Below, one piece after another: positions 53,961 through 63,570 of a stretch of DNA of 64,000 nt. Each line of letters begins with the position of its first letter. Position 1 is the first letter of the stretch. The notes below the pieces were generated by a model that saw only the letters and a list, made by a program, of their open reading frames with translations, ran no database searches and was not told where the DNA came from. Position numbers and translations under genes: made by a program. The stretch comes from Comamonadaceae bacterium OS-1 (GTDB taxonomy: Bacteria; Pseudomonadota; Gammaproteobacteria; Burkholderiales; Burkholderiaceae_C), in assembly GCA_027923965.1 (NCBI GenBank), contig AP026969.1, positions 2,232,001-2,296,000 on the forward strand, written 5' to 3'.

Positions 53961-54710
53961 TCAGATCACCTTGGCTTCGGTTTTGAGTTTGGCAACGAGG
54001 GTGGCCACGTCAGGGACTTTGATACCGGCGCTGCGTTTGGGTGGCTCGGAGACTTTGAGGGTCTTGATGCGGGGCGATACATCCACACCCAGGTCTTCGG
54101 GCTTGAAGACATCGAGCTGCTTCTTCTTGGCCTTCATGATGTTGGGCAGGGTGACGTAGCGGGGCTCGTTCAGGCGCAGGTCGGTGGTGACCACGGCGGG
54201 CAGCGAGACGCTCAGGGTTTCCAGGCCGCCATCGACTTCGCGGGTGACGCTGGCTTTGCCGTCGGCCACTTCAATCTTGCTGGCGAAGGTGGCTTGGGGC
54301 AGGTCGGCCAGGGCGGCGAGCATTTGGCCGGTCTGGTTGCAGTCGTCGTCGATGGCCTGCTTGCCCAGGATGACGAGGCCGGGTTGTTCTTTGTCGACCA
54401 GGGCTTTGAGCAGCTTGGCGACGGCCAGGGGTTGGAGTTCTTCCGCCGTTTCGACCAGGATGGCACGGTCGGCACCGATGGCCATGGCGGTGCGCAGGGT
54501 CTCGGAGCACTGGGTGACACCGCAGGAGACGGCGATGATCTCGGTGACCACGCCCTTCTCTTTCAAACGCACGGCTTCTTCGACGGCGATTTCGTCAAAG
54601 GGGTTCATGCTCATCTTGACGTTGGCGATGTCTACGCCCGTTCCGTCGGTTTTGACGCGGACCTTGACGTTGTAGTCAACAACGCGTTTTACGGCTACCA
54701 GGACCTTCAT
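53961..54710 (-). CDS. etfB: Electron transfer flavoprotein beta subunit
   Basis: 249 residues from the ATG with GAGGAG upstream. [20 protein letters not shown] and [30 protein letters not shown] are the EtfB motifs; [25 protein letters not shown] is the conserved AMP region. First gene of etfB-etfA, with the acyl-CoA dehydrogenase gene 219 nt downstream of etfA. Confidence 0.97.
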   Translation of the reverse strand: MKVLVAVKRVVDYNVKVRVKTDGTGVDIANVKMSMNPFDEIAVEEAVRLKEKGVVTEIIAVSCGVTQCSETLRTAMAIGADRAILVETAEELQPLAVAKLLKALVDKEQPGLVILGKQAIDDDCNQTGQMLAALADLPQATFASKIEVADGKASVTREVDGGLETLSVSLPAVVTTDLRLNEPRYVTLPNIMKAKKKQLDVFKPEDLGVDVSPRIKTLKVSEPPKRSAGIKVPDVATLVAKLKTEAKVI

Positions 54711-54860
54711 GCTTATGGCTCCTCAAAGTTATGGAATGTAATTGTCGGGCGTGATTTTATGCCGCAACCCAAACGGGACAGGAAAAAATAGTACGGTCGT
54801 TCTTTTTTAAATTATAAAAGGCAAACCAGAATTTGTGGCTTGCAAATTCGCAATGAAGGG

Positions 54861-56159
54861 TCAATTCGGCGACACCACATCGCCGGGTATCGGCGGGTGG
54901 GCGCTTTGCAGCCGAATGCCGATTTGCTGCGCACGCAGCGCCTGCAGGATGCGCAGATTGATGGCCGAGCGCAGGTTGCCCTGGCCGTTTTCGGGGTCGT
55001 TGATCCAGTAGCCCAGGTGGAACTCCAGGCCCTCGGGCGCAAACTCGGCCAGGGTGGCGGCCGGTGCCGGGTCGCGCAGCACGCGGGGTTCTTGCAGGGC
55101 TGCATCCTGCATCAGCGCCATCACCGCCTCGGCCGGGCTGTGGAAACCCACGGTGACCGAGGTGGACTGCGCAATGCGGGGGTTGTTCAGCGACAGGTTT
55201 TCCACCCGCTGGATCAACAGCATCTCGTTGGGCACGATGGATTCGCGGCCATTGGGGGCGCTGACGACGGTGTAGCGGGCGTTGATATCGGTGACCCGGC
55301 CTTCAAAGTTGTCCAGCTTCACGAAGTCCCCAATGCGGATGCTGCGCTCGGCCAGAATCACAAAGCCGCTCACGTAGTTGGCCGCCAGCTTCTGCAGGCC
55401 AAAGCCGATACCCACGCCCACCGCGCCGCCCAGCACCGACAGCGCCGTCAGATCGATGCCCACCGACGACAAGGCCACCAGCAGGCCCACAAACATCAGC
55501 AAGGCCCGGGTGGCGTTGCTGATGGCCTTGCGCAGCGACAGCGCGCTGCCCGTGGCCGACTTGAGCAGCCGCGCCTCGATGGCGGCCGAAATCCACAGCG
55601 TGAAGATCAGCACCGCACCCGCGGTGAGCGCGCCTTCCACCAGGTTGCGGGCCGACAGCATGGAGCCGCCGACCTTCCACTTGAACTGGTCCAGCTCGTC
55701 CAGCAGCACCGGCAGCAGGCCGCTGACCCACAGCACCATGGCCAGCCAGGCCACCCAGGAAATGGTGCGCTCCAGCAGCCGCACCACCGGCGCGTTGTGG
55801 AAAGCCACTTGCAGCACCTTGACCCCGGTGCGGATCACCGCCAGCGACACCAGCACCGGCATGGCAATCTTGAACAGCGCCAGCGGAATCCACTGCTGCA
55901 GCAGCACCTCGTCCAGCAGGCCCAGGCCCAGCAAGATCAAGGGGAACATCACGCCATCGACGATGCGGCGGCCAAACAGAATGGACTTTTCGTCCGGCGT
56001 GCCCACCGCCCGGCGGACTAGCCACACCAGGGTCCAGGCCAGCAACATACACCCGCCTATCGATGCCAGTTCCACCAGGGCGGTGGGGCGTAACAGGGCG
56101 GCAATCCAGCTGTCTAAATCGGTAATGGGGGCAGGGTTCGAGGCAGAAACAGAATTCAT
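54861..56159 (-). CDS. MscS-family mechanosensitive channel
   Basis: 432 residues from the ATG at 56159 (an in-frame start at 56201 lies in the repeat and is rejected). Several membrane helices are followed by the MscS pore and beta domain: LSSVGIDLTALSVLGGAVGVGIGFGLQKLAANYVSGFVILAERSIRIGDFVKLDNFEGRVTDINARYTVV. The C-terminus is RPAPAATL.. with the RSAINLRILQALRAQQIGIRLQ tail. It releases solutes upon hypo-osmotic shock. Upstream is the HDAC gene. Confidence 0.92.
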   Translation of the reverse strand: MNSVSASNPAPITDLDSWIAALLRPTALVELASIGGCMLLAWTLVWLVRRAVGTPDEKSILFGRRIVDGVMFPLILLGLGLLDEVLLQQWIPLALFKIAMPVLVSLAVIRTGVKVLQVAFHNAPVVRLLERTISWVAWLAMVLWVSGLLPVLLDELDQFKWKVGGSMLSARNLVEGALTAGAVLIFTLWISAAIEARLLKSATGSALSLRKAISNATRALLMFVGLLVALSSVGIDLTALSVLGGAVGVGIGFGLQKLAANYVSGFVILAERSIRIGDFVKLDNFEGRVTDINARYTVVSAPNGRESIVPNEMLLIQRVENLSLNNPRIAQSTSVTVGFHSPAEAVMALMQDAALQEPRVLRDPAPAATLAEFAPEGLEFHLGYWINDPENGQGNLRSAINLRILQALRAQQIGIRLQSAHPPIPGDVVSPN

Positions 56160-56189
56160 GGAAACATTGGAGAAAACTAGCCAAAAAAG

Positions 56190-56237
56190 GTTCCCACGCA
56201 AGCAGGATAAGCGTGAGCAGCTACAAATCTGCTAGCA
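56190..56237. repeat. Dispersed palindromic intergenic repeat
   Basis: CACGCAAGCAGGATAAGCGTG and AGCAGCTACAAATCTGCTAGC. It overlaps the stop codon of the HDAC-like gene. Confidence 0.75.
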
Positions 56238-57174
56238 CGCGAATATGCGCTTCCACGCTGCGGCCCAGCGCGCTCAGGTCGTAGCCGCCCTCCAGGCTGC
56301 TAACGATGCGGCCCTTGGCGAAGCGGCGGGCGATGTCCTTGATGCGCATGGTGATCCAGGCGTAGTCTTGCTCCACCAGGCCCATCTGGCCCATGTCGTC
56401 CTCGCGGTGCGCGTCGAAACCGGCGCTGATGAAAATCATCTCGGGCCGGTGTTCTTCCAGGCGTGGTATCCAGACCATCTCGATGAGTTCGCGCACTTCC
56501 ATGCCCCGGGTGTAGGCGGGCACGGGGATGTTGACCAGGTTGGCCGCATCCGACAACGCACCGCCCTCGGGGTAGAACGGGTGCTGGTAGAAGCTGACCA
56601 TCAAGATGCGCTCGTCCCCGGCCACGATGTTCTCGGTGCCGTTGCCGTGGTGCACATCAAAGTCCACAATCGCCACCCGCTGCAGGCCGTGGCGCTCCAG
56701 CGCGTACTTGGCGGCAATCGCCACGTTGTTGAAAAAGCAAAAGCCGCTGGCCGTGTCGCGACCCGCGTGGTGGCCCGGCGGGCGCACCGCGCAAAAGGCG
56801 TTTTCCAGCTCGCCCGCGATCACCGCGTCGGTAGCGGCCAGCGTGGCCCCGGCGGCGGCCAGGGCGGCATCCCAGGTGTAGATGTTCAGACTGGTGTCGG
56901 GATCGACCTGCGCGTGGGTCGGGCCACCGGCATTGATGTCCTCGCGCAGCGTATCGGTCAGGCCGCGCAAGTTGGAGATCAGGCTGCGGCTGTGGGCCAG
57001 CTCGATGTCGGCCAGGGCGGCAGGCGCTGCCTGCAGGTGCTCCAGTGCATCGCCCACGCCAGTGATCAGCAAACGGTCGTCAATGGCATCCAGCCGCGCG
57101 GGGCATTCGGGGTGGCCTGCGCCCATTTCGTGTTTGCGGCAGGCGGGGTGGGTGTAGTAGCCGGTCTTGTTCAC
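56221..57174 (-). CDS. Histone deacetylase family amidohydrolase
   Basis: 317 residues from the GTG at 57174 (an ATG at 57240 overlaps the MoxR gene). KTGYYTHPACRKHEMGAGHPECPARLDAI opens the family. VRPPGHHAG carries the catalytic His pair, VDFDVHHGNGTENI the zinc Asp/His ligands, and MIFISAGFDAHREDDMGQMGL the second zinc Asp. Bacterial members deacetylate acetylpolyamines or other small amides. Head-to-head with moxR. Confidence 0.92.
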   Translation of the reverse strand: MNKTGYYTHPACRKHEMGAGHPECPARLDAIDDRLLITGVGDALEHLQAAPAALADIELAHSRSLISNLRGLTDTLREDINAGGPTHAQVDPDTSLNIYTWDAALAAAGATLAATDAVIAGELENAFCAVRPPGHHAGRDTASGFCFFNNVAIAAKYALERHGLQRVAIVDFDVHHGNGTENIVAGDERILMVSFYQHPFYPEGGALSDAANLVNIPVPAYTRGMEVRELIEMVWIPRLEEHRPEMIFISAGFDAHREDDMGQMGLVEQDYAWITMRIKDIARRFAKGRIVSSLEGGYDLSALGRSVEAHIRVLADL

Positions 57175-57228
57175 GGTGAACTGCTTTTCTTGGAATAGAA
57201 GTTTTTGTATTTCGGGTAACGTCAGCGA

Positions 57229-58149
57229 ATGGACGTACAAAACAAACTCAACGAACTGCTAAAACAGCTTAACACGGTGATTGTGGGCAAACCAACGCAG
57301 GTGCAAGATTGCGTAGCCTGCCTGCTGGCCGGAGGCCATTTGCTGATCGAGGATGTTCCCGGCGTGGGCAAAACCACCCTGGCGCACGCGCTGGCCCGCA
57401 CCTTTGGCCTGCAGTTCTCGCGCGTGCAGTTCACCGCCGACCTGATGCCCAGCGACCTGACCGGCGTGTCGATTTTCGAGCGCGGCACCGAAAGCTTTGT
57501 GTTCCACCCCGGCCCGCTGTTTGCGCAGATTTTGCTGGCCGACGAAATCAACCGCGCCAGTCCCAAAACCCAGAGCGCGCTGCTGGAGGCGATGGAAGAA
57601 AAGCAGGTCACGGTGGAGGGAGCCACCCGCCCCCTGCCCTCGCCCTTCTTTGTCATCGCCACGCAAAACCCGCTCGACCAGCTGGGCACCTTCGCCCTGC
57701 CCGAGTCGCAGCTGGACCGCTTTTTGATGCGCATCTCGCTGGGCTACCCCGACCGCGCCTCCGAGCGCCAACTGCTCGCCGGGCAGGACCGGCGCGACCT
57801 GGTGGAGCACCTGCCCAGCCTGCTGAAGCCCGCCGAATTGCAACAGCTGCAGCGGCAGGTGCTGCAAGTCCACGCCGCCGACCCACTGCTCGACTACGTG
57901 CAAGACCTGGTGGCCGCCACCCGCTCGGGCCGCTGGTTTGTGCAAGGCCTGAGCCCGCGTGCCGGTATTGCCGTGGTGCGCGCCGCCAAGGCCCAGGCGC
58001 TGCTGAGTGGCCGCAACTACGTGGCACCAGACGACGTGCAGGCCATCCTGGCGCAAACCGTGGCACACCGCCTGGTGCCGGTGGGAGACGCCGGGCGCGG
58101 CGCAGTGGCGCAGGTGCAGGCCATGATCGAAGCCACCCCCCTGCCGTGA
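57229..58149 (+). CDS. MoxR-family AAA ATPase
   Basis: 306 residues. Walker A GVPGVGKTT, then DLMPSDLTG, Walker B LADEINRASPKTQSALLEAMEE, ATQNPLDQLGTFALPESQLDRFLMRISLGYP sensor, and a C-terminal helical lid. MoxR ATPases act as chaperones that help DUF58 and vWA proteins mature. The stop overlaps the DUF58 start. Confidence 0.95.
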   Translation: MDVQNKLNELLKQLNTVIVGKPTQVQDCVACLLAGGHLLIEDVPGVGKTTLAHALARTFGLQFSRVQFTADLMPSDLTGVSIFERGTESFVFHPGPLFAQILLADEINRASPKTQSALLEAMEEKQVTVEGATRPLPSPFFVIATQNPLDQLGTFALPESQLDRFLMRISLGYPDRASERQLLAGQDRRDLVEHLPSLLKPAELQQLQRQVLQVHAADPLLDYVQDLVAATRSGRWFVQGLSPRAGIAVVRAAKAQALLSGRNYVAPDDVQAILAQTVAHRLVPVGDAGRGAVAQVQAMIEATPLP

Positions 58150-59102
58150 ACGTATTACGGGCCCGCTTCCAGCGCTGGTGGCAGGCGCGCATCCAGTTGA
58201 CCGACACCACGCTGCTGACCCAGCGCAACGTCTACATCCTGCCCACCGGCCCCGGCTGCATGCTGGCGGCCACGCTGCTGGTGCTGCTGGTAGCCAGCAT
58301 CAACTACCAGCTCAACCTGGGCTATGTGCTGACCTTCATGCTGGCCGGTTGTGCCGTGGTGGGCATGCACGTAGGCCACGCCACGCTACGCGGGCTGAGT
58401 CTGCATTTGATAGCGCCTGAGGCCCAGTACATGGGCGCTAGCGCCCTGATTTCCATCCAAGTCAGCAGCACGCGCAAAACCACCCGCCACGGCATTGGCC
58501 TGGGCTTGCTGGGCAGCGACCACTGGGCCTGGACCGACGTGCCCGCGCAGGGCAGCAGCCGGGTGCAGATCGCCTTTACGCCCACCCAGCGCGGCCTGCA
58601 GCACCTGCCCGCCATCACCGCCGAGACCCGCTTCCCGCTGGGCACCTTCCGCGTCTGGACCTACTGGCGGCCCGCTGCGCAGCTACTGGTCTACCCCCGC
58701 CCCGAAGCCCACCCACCCCCGCTGCCGCCCGGCCAGCCACGTGCCGGGGGTGCCACCCACAGCGTGCCCCACGCCAGCGGCGAATTCGACGGCGTACGCC
58801 CCTACCGGCGCGGCGACCCGTTGAAGCTGGTGGTCTGGAAAAAAGCCGCCAAGGCCGACGAGCTGGTCAGCCGCGACAGCCAGCAAGCCCAGCGGCACGA
58901 GCTGTGGCTGGACTACGCCCAGGCCGGATCGTTGGGCACGGAGGCCAAGCTCTCCCGCCTGTGCGCTTGGGTGCTGCTGGCCGATACGCTGGGGCTGGAC
59001 TACGGGCTGCGCCTGCCCGGGCAAGACATTGCGCCGGGTGCGGGCGAGGCGCACAAGCGGCGCTGCCTGGAAGCACTGGCTTTATGCCAGATAGGCCTGT
59101 AG
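58146..59102 (+). CDS. DUF58 domain protein
   Basis: 318 residues from a GTG overlapping the moxR stop by 4 nt. Two membrane helices lie near the N-terminus (LAATLLVLLVASINY, LTFMLAGCAVVGM), then the DUF58 motif GVRPYRRGDPLKLVVWKKAAK. The transglutaminase-like gene that often completes this set is not in the window. Residues about 86-105 (HLIAPEAQYMGASALISIQ) are encoded by sequence resembling the dispersed repeat. Confidence 0.92.
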   Translation: MNVLRARFQRWWQARIQLTDTTLLTQRNVYILPTGPGCMLAATLLVLLVASINYQLNLGYVLTFMLAGCAVVGMHVGHATLRGLSLHLIAPEAQYMGASALISIQVSSTRKTTRHGIGLGLLGSDHWAWTDVPAQGSSRVQIAFTPTQRGLQHLPAITAETRFPLGTFRVWTYWRPAAQLLVYPRPEAHPPPLPPGQPRAGGATHSVPHASGEFDGVRPYRRGDPLKLVVWKKAAKADELVSRDSQQAQRHELWLDYAQAGSLGTEAKLSRLCAWVLLADTLGLDYGLRLPGQDIAPGAGEAHKRRCLEALALCQIGL

Positions 59103-59171
59103 GAACCTGGGCAGCAACGCGACGCAAACAAGCCCGGCCCCTTATCTGTCAGCGTCAGGCCACATCCCCAA

Positions 59172-60296
59172 TCAATCCTGGTCCCAAGTCTGCAGCAAGT
59201 CTGGAGGGATCATTCCCGCCACCTCAGAGAAGCGCTTTCCCCACATGCGTTCTGCCTGTTTCAGCAAAACAGATACGGGGCTACTGGGTTCGTGGTGCTC
59301 AATCCATTGGCGAACTTGCACTAACAGGCCACGGATATGTTCCCGCTGTTCTGCGGCGCTCAGCATGGGCAAATTAGCCGTCGGCGATATGGCATCCACA
59401 CCTCTATCGGTTTGTGGCGTCAAGGTCAAAATGGGTGAAGCAGGGGCGACGCGACGGGTGTTGGGCAAATCCAAGGCGTCGCCGCCCTCGCCCTGCATCT
59501 CCGCTTGCATTTTGGGCGCCGCCGTATTTACTTTGGAAAAGGAAGTGAGCGCGCCCAATAGTTTCAGTAACGGGGCAAAGTGTGGGGCATCGTCTCCCAG
59601 TGTGTCGTGACCCCACCGGTCAATCGCTTGCACGCAGGTACCGCACCCCAACAAAGCTGACAAAACCGTGTCACCGCGTTGATTCAAATCGGCAAGTTGG
59701 CGATTTACCGCTTCGGGCTCCAGCGCGTAGGGCGGGCGCGGCACCGCAAAAGCGCGCTCAACATCCCGCACGGTCAATCGCAGAGCCGTGTTGCCCGACA
59801 CCACCACATCCCTCACATCGGCCATCAGCCCCTCGGGATCGCACAAGGCCGCCAGAGCATTCGCGCGCACGGCCGGGTCGTGGGTATCGTCCAGCATCAA
59901 TTGCGGATGCACGTCTTTTGGAAATGCCTGTAACACGGCGAGTAAGGCTTGCAGGCCTTCCAGCAAACCATTGGCTCCAGCCATCCGGGTACGGGCGCGC
60001 GTCAGCCATACCAAGGCGGGAATATCTTTGCTTCGCAGCAGCAAACGGCGGCAGTCTCGCTCTATTTCGGGCCAGTCAGGGGGAGCGGATTGAGCAGAAA
60101 AACTACCGTACTGCACGTCTGCCTTGGGTGCCAAGCGCGACTGCAGTACAGCGTACTCAGGGTCATAGTCCAGGCTCGGGCCGCAGGGCAGGCCAGGCGC
60201 AATGGGAGACAGCAACTCCAGTGGAACTTGCACATGGGACGCTGGCGACGATGCCGCGCCCGTAAAGGCTTGAATCAGTTGTTTTAAGGGATTCAT
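59172..60296 (-). CDS. tssA: Type VI secretion protein TssA
   Basis: 374 residues. ImpA_N-type domain in the N-terminal third: LSPIAPGLPCGPSLDYDPEYAVLQ, then DWPEIERDCRRLLLRSKDIPALVWLTRARTRMAG, ending QWIEHHEPSSPVSVLLKQAERMWGKRFSEVAGMIPPDLLQTWDQ. TssA coordinates sheath and tube assembly at the baseplate. It overlaps tssG by 4 nt (ATGA). Confidence 0.94.
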   Translation of the reverse strand: MNPLKQLIQAFTGAASSPASHVQVPLELLSPIAPGLPCGPSLDYDPEYAVLQSRLAPKADVQYGSFSAQSAPPDWPEIERDCRRLLLRSKDIPALVWLTRARTRMAGANGLLEGLQALLAVLQAFPKDVHPQLMLDDTHDPAVRANALAALCDPEGLMADVRDVVVSGNTALRLTVRDVERAFAVPRPPYALEPEAVNRQLADLNQRGDTVLSALLGCGTCVQAIDRWGHDTLGDDAPHFAPLLKLLGALTSFSKVNTAAPKMQAEMQGEGGDALDLPNTRRVAPASPILTLTPQTDRGVDAISPTANLPMLSAAEQREHIRGLLVQVRQWIEHHEPSSPVSVLLKQAERMWGKRFSEVAGMIPPDLLQTWDQD

Positions 60297-61483
60297 GCCG
60301 AATGGATGCCCATAGAGTTAATGGAGGCTGGTGACGGATAGGTCGGCGGCACTTTTGCCAGATGCGTAGCCCGGTAATGGGATGCATAGCTCTCTGGTTC
60401 AAAAATCATGCCGGTAATAGCTCGCTCCGAATGGGCCGAGGACTCGTTGCCCATCCATGTCGACCAACCCAGTTGCGTACTGTCACCAAGCCGGGTTGCC
60501 GGGGCAGTGTCGCGCCGAACCAGTAACTCCACCTCCCACACATACTCGAAGCCAATATAGCTACGTACCAAGTCAATCAATACCGGTAAATCGCTTCCAC
60601 GGGGAGAACCTTGGGGGGTAAATCGCAAATATCCCTCCATATCCAGCGGGCCAATGACCAACCGGAATTGGCTTTGCCGATCAGGCACCACCTCGCCCAA
60701 CATGGCGCCTTGCCCCACCACGCTAGACAAACGCGGCCAACCCAGATGGCATTCGTCGGGCTCTTCGATCCGCATCCACTGCAAACGGTACTCCAGTAGT
60801 TGCGCAGTGACCCCAAAAAAATCCGCTACCGTCGACACCAAACCATCTGGGTTTCGTGCATTGCGGATACGGTGTGCAGCACTGGCCCAGCGTGCATGCG
60901 GCGGTAAGGCGCTGTTTTGTACTTCCTCGGGCTCATCCCCCGCCAAGCGCGCTATATAAGGCGTGAAGGTTTCATCTTCCGCACGGTCCAGGCCTGCGGC
61001 CGACTGGCCTTGCGCCCAGGCGCGATAGAAATGGGTGAAGGCGCGGTGGTGGAAGAGGTCAATGAAGTTGTTCAGCGTGCTGTCGCGCTTGGCTTCGGTC
61101 CGCTCTCGCACCAGTTCGGTAAAGTGGATAGGCAAAGCGCCATTCGGCCCCAACATGCCCAAGCCAAACAATTTGATTTGCGCCCTTCCGCCGAGTTCCG
61201 GGGCATGGGCCCGCACCTGGGCAAGTTCACGTGGCGCGAAAGCCAAGCTGGCTTGCTGGCCCAGGCGAAAGTTTTCTTGTTGCGGGCGTTGTGCTTGACC
61301 AATCGCCGGAAGCTCAGGGTGGGCGGCAGCCATTCTGCGCATCAACGGCATAAAGCCGTGTTGCCAAGGACTGTTTTGCGCATCCTTAAGCGTCTCGCTC
61401 ACCGTACTCTTGGCCCCTTCGCCTATCGGCGCGCGCAACGCGGCGCCATCAACCGCATTTGATGCGTTGGTATCGAAGTCCAC
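60293..61483 (-). CDS. tssG: Type VI secretion baseplate protein TssG
   Basis: 396 residues from a GTG overlapping the tssF stop by 1 nt. The central region RLGQQASLAFAPRELAQ, LFGLGMLGPNGALPIHFTELVRERTEAKRDSTLNNFIDLFHHRAFTHFYRAWAQ, and LQWMRIEEPDECHLG are TssG/VasB signatures. It forms the baseplate wedge with TssE, F and K. Confidence 0.94.
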   Translation of the reverse strand: MDFDTNASNAVDGAALRAPIGEGAKSTVSETLKDAQNSPWQHGFMPLMRRMAAAHPELPAIGQAQRPQQENFRLGQQASLAFAPRELAQVRAHAPELGGRAQIKLFGLGMLGPNGALPIHFTELVRERTEAKRDSTLNNFIDLFHHRAFTHFYRAWAQGQSAAGLDRAEDETFTPYIARLAGDEPEEVQNSALPPHARWASAAHRIRNARNPDGLVSTVADFFGVTAQLLEYRLQWMRIEEPDECHLGWPRLSSVVGQGAMLGEVVPDRQSQFRLVIGPLDMEGYLRFTPQGSPRGSDLPVLIDLVRSYIGFEYVWEVELLVRRDTAPATRLGDSTQLGWSTWMGNESSAHSERAITGMIFEPESYASHYRATHLAKVPPTYPSPASINSMGIHSA

Positions 61484-63363
61484 TAGACAATCCCCCGGGT
61501 ACCCATACGCACCGGCCAGCTCGCCACTTGCCCACGCTGCATCGATTCCAGACGCGTTTGCGTGAAGACGTTGATGGACACATGCCGCGCCAAATAGTGG
61601 TCCAGAACAAGACCAAACAGGTACGGACTGACCCCACTAAAGCCGTCTTCATCTACCGTCAGGTCGCACTGCACGCCACGGCCATACACCAACGGCCCTG
61701 CGCCAGGCAATCTGCGGGTCACGGGGGTGATCTTGCTGCCTATCAAGCTGTCGATTTGCTTGGTTGCGCTGAGGTCATCTGCATTCACAAACAAACGCAA
61801 CATGTCGCGTAGCGCCTGCGCACCTTCTCGATGGTCCATATCCGCCAGAGGCAGATAGTTGAAATTCAACTGCCGAATCAGGCGCCATGCCATTTCGCCA
61901 TGCGCGAACGGTGCCTTGGGGGCCGATGGAGGACGCACCAAGCCAACCGCAGCAATAGGCAACGATTCGGCAACCGACAAATCAGAATAGCCATTGCGCG
62001 GCACCAATCGGGGCAGATCGCGGTTGGTAACCAAGGCATCTACCGACAAATACCGAAGTTGCTCCCCATAGGGCGCTTCGTGCTGATCGACCAAACTTAC
62101 GAACACCTCGGTTCCCACGTAAGGCGTGCGGGTTCCATACTTGCGCGCGTTGTCTGACATTAAGCGAGGCTCACGACGCAATGAAAAATAGCGTCCGTGG
62201 TTACCTTCGTCTTGGTTCAATGTCTGGTACATCGGGCGAAAAGTCAGAACATCGGTGGACTGTGATCCTTGCGCGGTCATCCCAGATACGCTGAACACCT
62301 CCAAGTCCGTAGGGCGTGACCGGTCAGGCACCAAATGAAACTCGCTTGCGCCAGGCGTGAGCTCAATACGGTCCGTGCGCCGTGGGAACAAGTTCACCAC
62401 GGGTGTACAAAACAGTGCGAACTGGTCTTTATCTACCAAGCCACTCAGCCGCTGCGTATTGCGGGTCAGCAGCACCACAATCTCAGCTTCTTTGCCCTGT
62501 ATTTTCGACAAACCCGGTGCTAAATTTTGCAACGCAAAGAAGTAAAAACGGCTGGGGCAAGCGAAGTATTCGTGCAGCAAATTGTGCCCATGCCAGGTGT
62601 TCCACGATAAAGGCAAAAGATTTTGGCTCGGTGCCAAGCCTTCATGGACCAGTGCATCTGTGGTCACCACATGGGGGTGATTCGCCATCTGGCCAGGCAA
62701 TCCCGTCAAAGTTGCAACGGCACTGGCATGCAATAGTTCAAACAAGTGGGAGGCGATTTGTTCCTCACCTTTGAGATAAATCGGCAAGCGATCCAAGCCC
62801 TGCAAATCGCAAAAATTAAGCTCTCCAGTAACGCGCAAACGCAAACGCAAACTGCCTACAACCTGCACATGCGGTGGTAAGTACCGGTCTAAGGATGGAA
62901 TATCTGGCGGTGCCCCTGCCAACTTGGCGCTCACTATGTCGATGGGCCACAACGTCACATTTTGCCCAGAGCGAAATTGGCATGCCGTAACCTCTCCTTC
63001 TGGCACCTTGGCAAAAAACGCGGTGTCACGCGCCACCTCGAAGCCCTTGCTAAAGTCTCCTTCCATGGCGTTGGGGTGCAACTGCGCCACTGCGATAGAC
63101 GGTGTGGGTGCAACGTAGTTTGGATAAACAACCTCCAACATACGCTGCGTGAATCGCGGGAACTCGGCGTCCAACTTGATCCGCATCCGCGCCGACATAA
63201 AGCAAAAAGCTTCAATCAGCCGCTCAACATAGGGATCTGCAATCTCAACTCCTTGTATACCTAGGCGGCGTGCAATTTTTGGATGCATATCCGCAAATTC
63301 CGAGGCGCTTTCGCGCATGTACGTTAGCTCCTGGTTGTAGTAGTCAAGAAGTTGTGGATTCAT
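61483..63363 (-). CDS. tssF: Type VI secretion baseplate protein TssF
   Basis: 626 residues. YYNQELTYMRESASEFADMHPKIARRLG and DPYVERLIEAFCFMSARMRIKLDAEFPRFTQRMLEVVYPNYVAPTPS are the VasA/TssF signature. The C-terminal part includes YRLGTEVFVSLV-type and FTQTRLESMQRG. It is the first gene visible of a tssF-tssG-tssA run on the minus strand; tssE, B, C and others must lie elsewhere or beyond the edge. Confidence 0.95.
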   Translation of the reverse strand: MNPQLLDYYNQELTYMRESASEFADMHPKIARRLGIQGVEIADPYVERLIEAFCFMSARMRIKLDAEFPRFTQRMLEVVYPNYVAPTPSIAVAQLHPNAMEGDFSKGFEVARDTAFFAKVPEGEVTACQFRSGQNVTLWPIDIVSAKLAGAPPDIPSLDRYLPPHVQVVGSLRLRLRVTGELNFCDLQGLDRLPIYLKGEEQIASHLFELLHASAVATLTGLPGQMANHPHVVTTDALVHEGLAPSQNLLPLSWNTWHGHNLLHEYFACPSRFYFFALQNLAPGLSKIQGKEAEIVVLLTRNTQRLSGLVDKDQFALFCTPVVNLFPRRTDRIELTPGASEFHLVPDRSRPTDLEVFSVSGMTAQGSQSTDVLTFRPMYQTLNQDEGNHGRYFSLRREPRLMSDNARKYGTRTPYVGTEVFVSLVDQHEAPYGEQLRYLSVDALVTNRDLPRLVPRNGYSDLSVAESLPIAAVGLVRPPSAPKAPFAHGEMAWRLIRQLNFNYLPLADMDHREGAQALRDMLRLFVNADDLSATKQIDSLIGSKITPVTRRLPGAGPLVYGRGVQCDLTVDEDGFSGVSPYLFGLVLDHYLARHVSINVFTQTRLESMQRGQVASWPVRMGTRGIV

Positions 63364-63570
63364 TTTTTGTCTTTAAACTATCATTTTTAACTGTACACAT
63401 TATGAATATTCTAAAAAAATGTTCACGTGTAAATGCGAGTCTAGTTCGATCAATCCTCATCTTTCTTGATGAAATGCACTTTTATGCGGATGCATCCTAT
63501 TGAGATGGCTTTGGCGTGAAATTAAGCGTCTTTCAGATATGGTTTTCCATTCAACATCGCCACATGCGCC
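63364..63570. other. AT-rich gap between tssF and the next gene
   Basis: About 207 bp, clearly less GC-rich, without a hairpin terminator or ORF that I can support. It may hold the tssF promoter. The composition change fits an accessory boundary. Confidence 0.5.

Noticed and set aside
51083..53986. A very long plus-strand ORF (967 codons)
   Set aside because: It runs antisense to the acyl-CoA dehydrogenase and etfA genes, is rich in Gly, His and Gln from antisense GC-rich codons, and has no family motifs.
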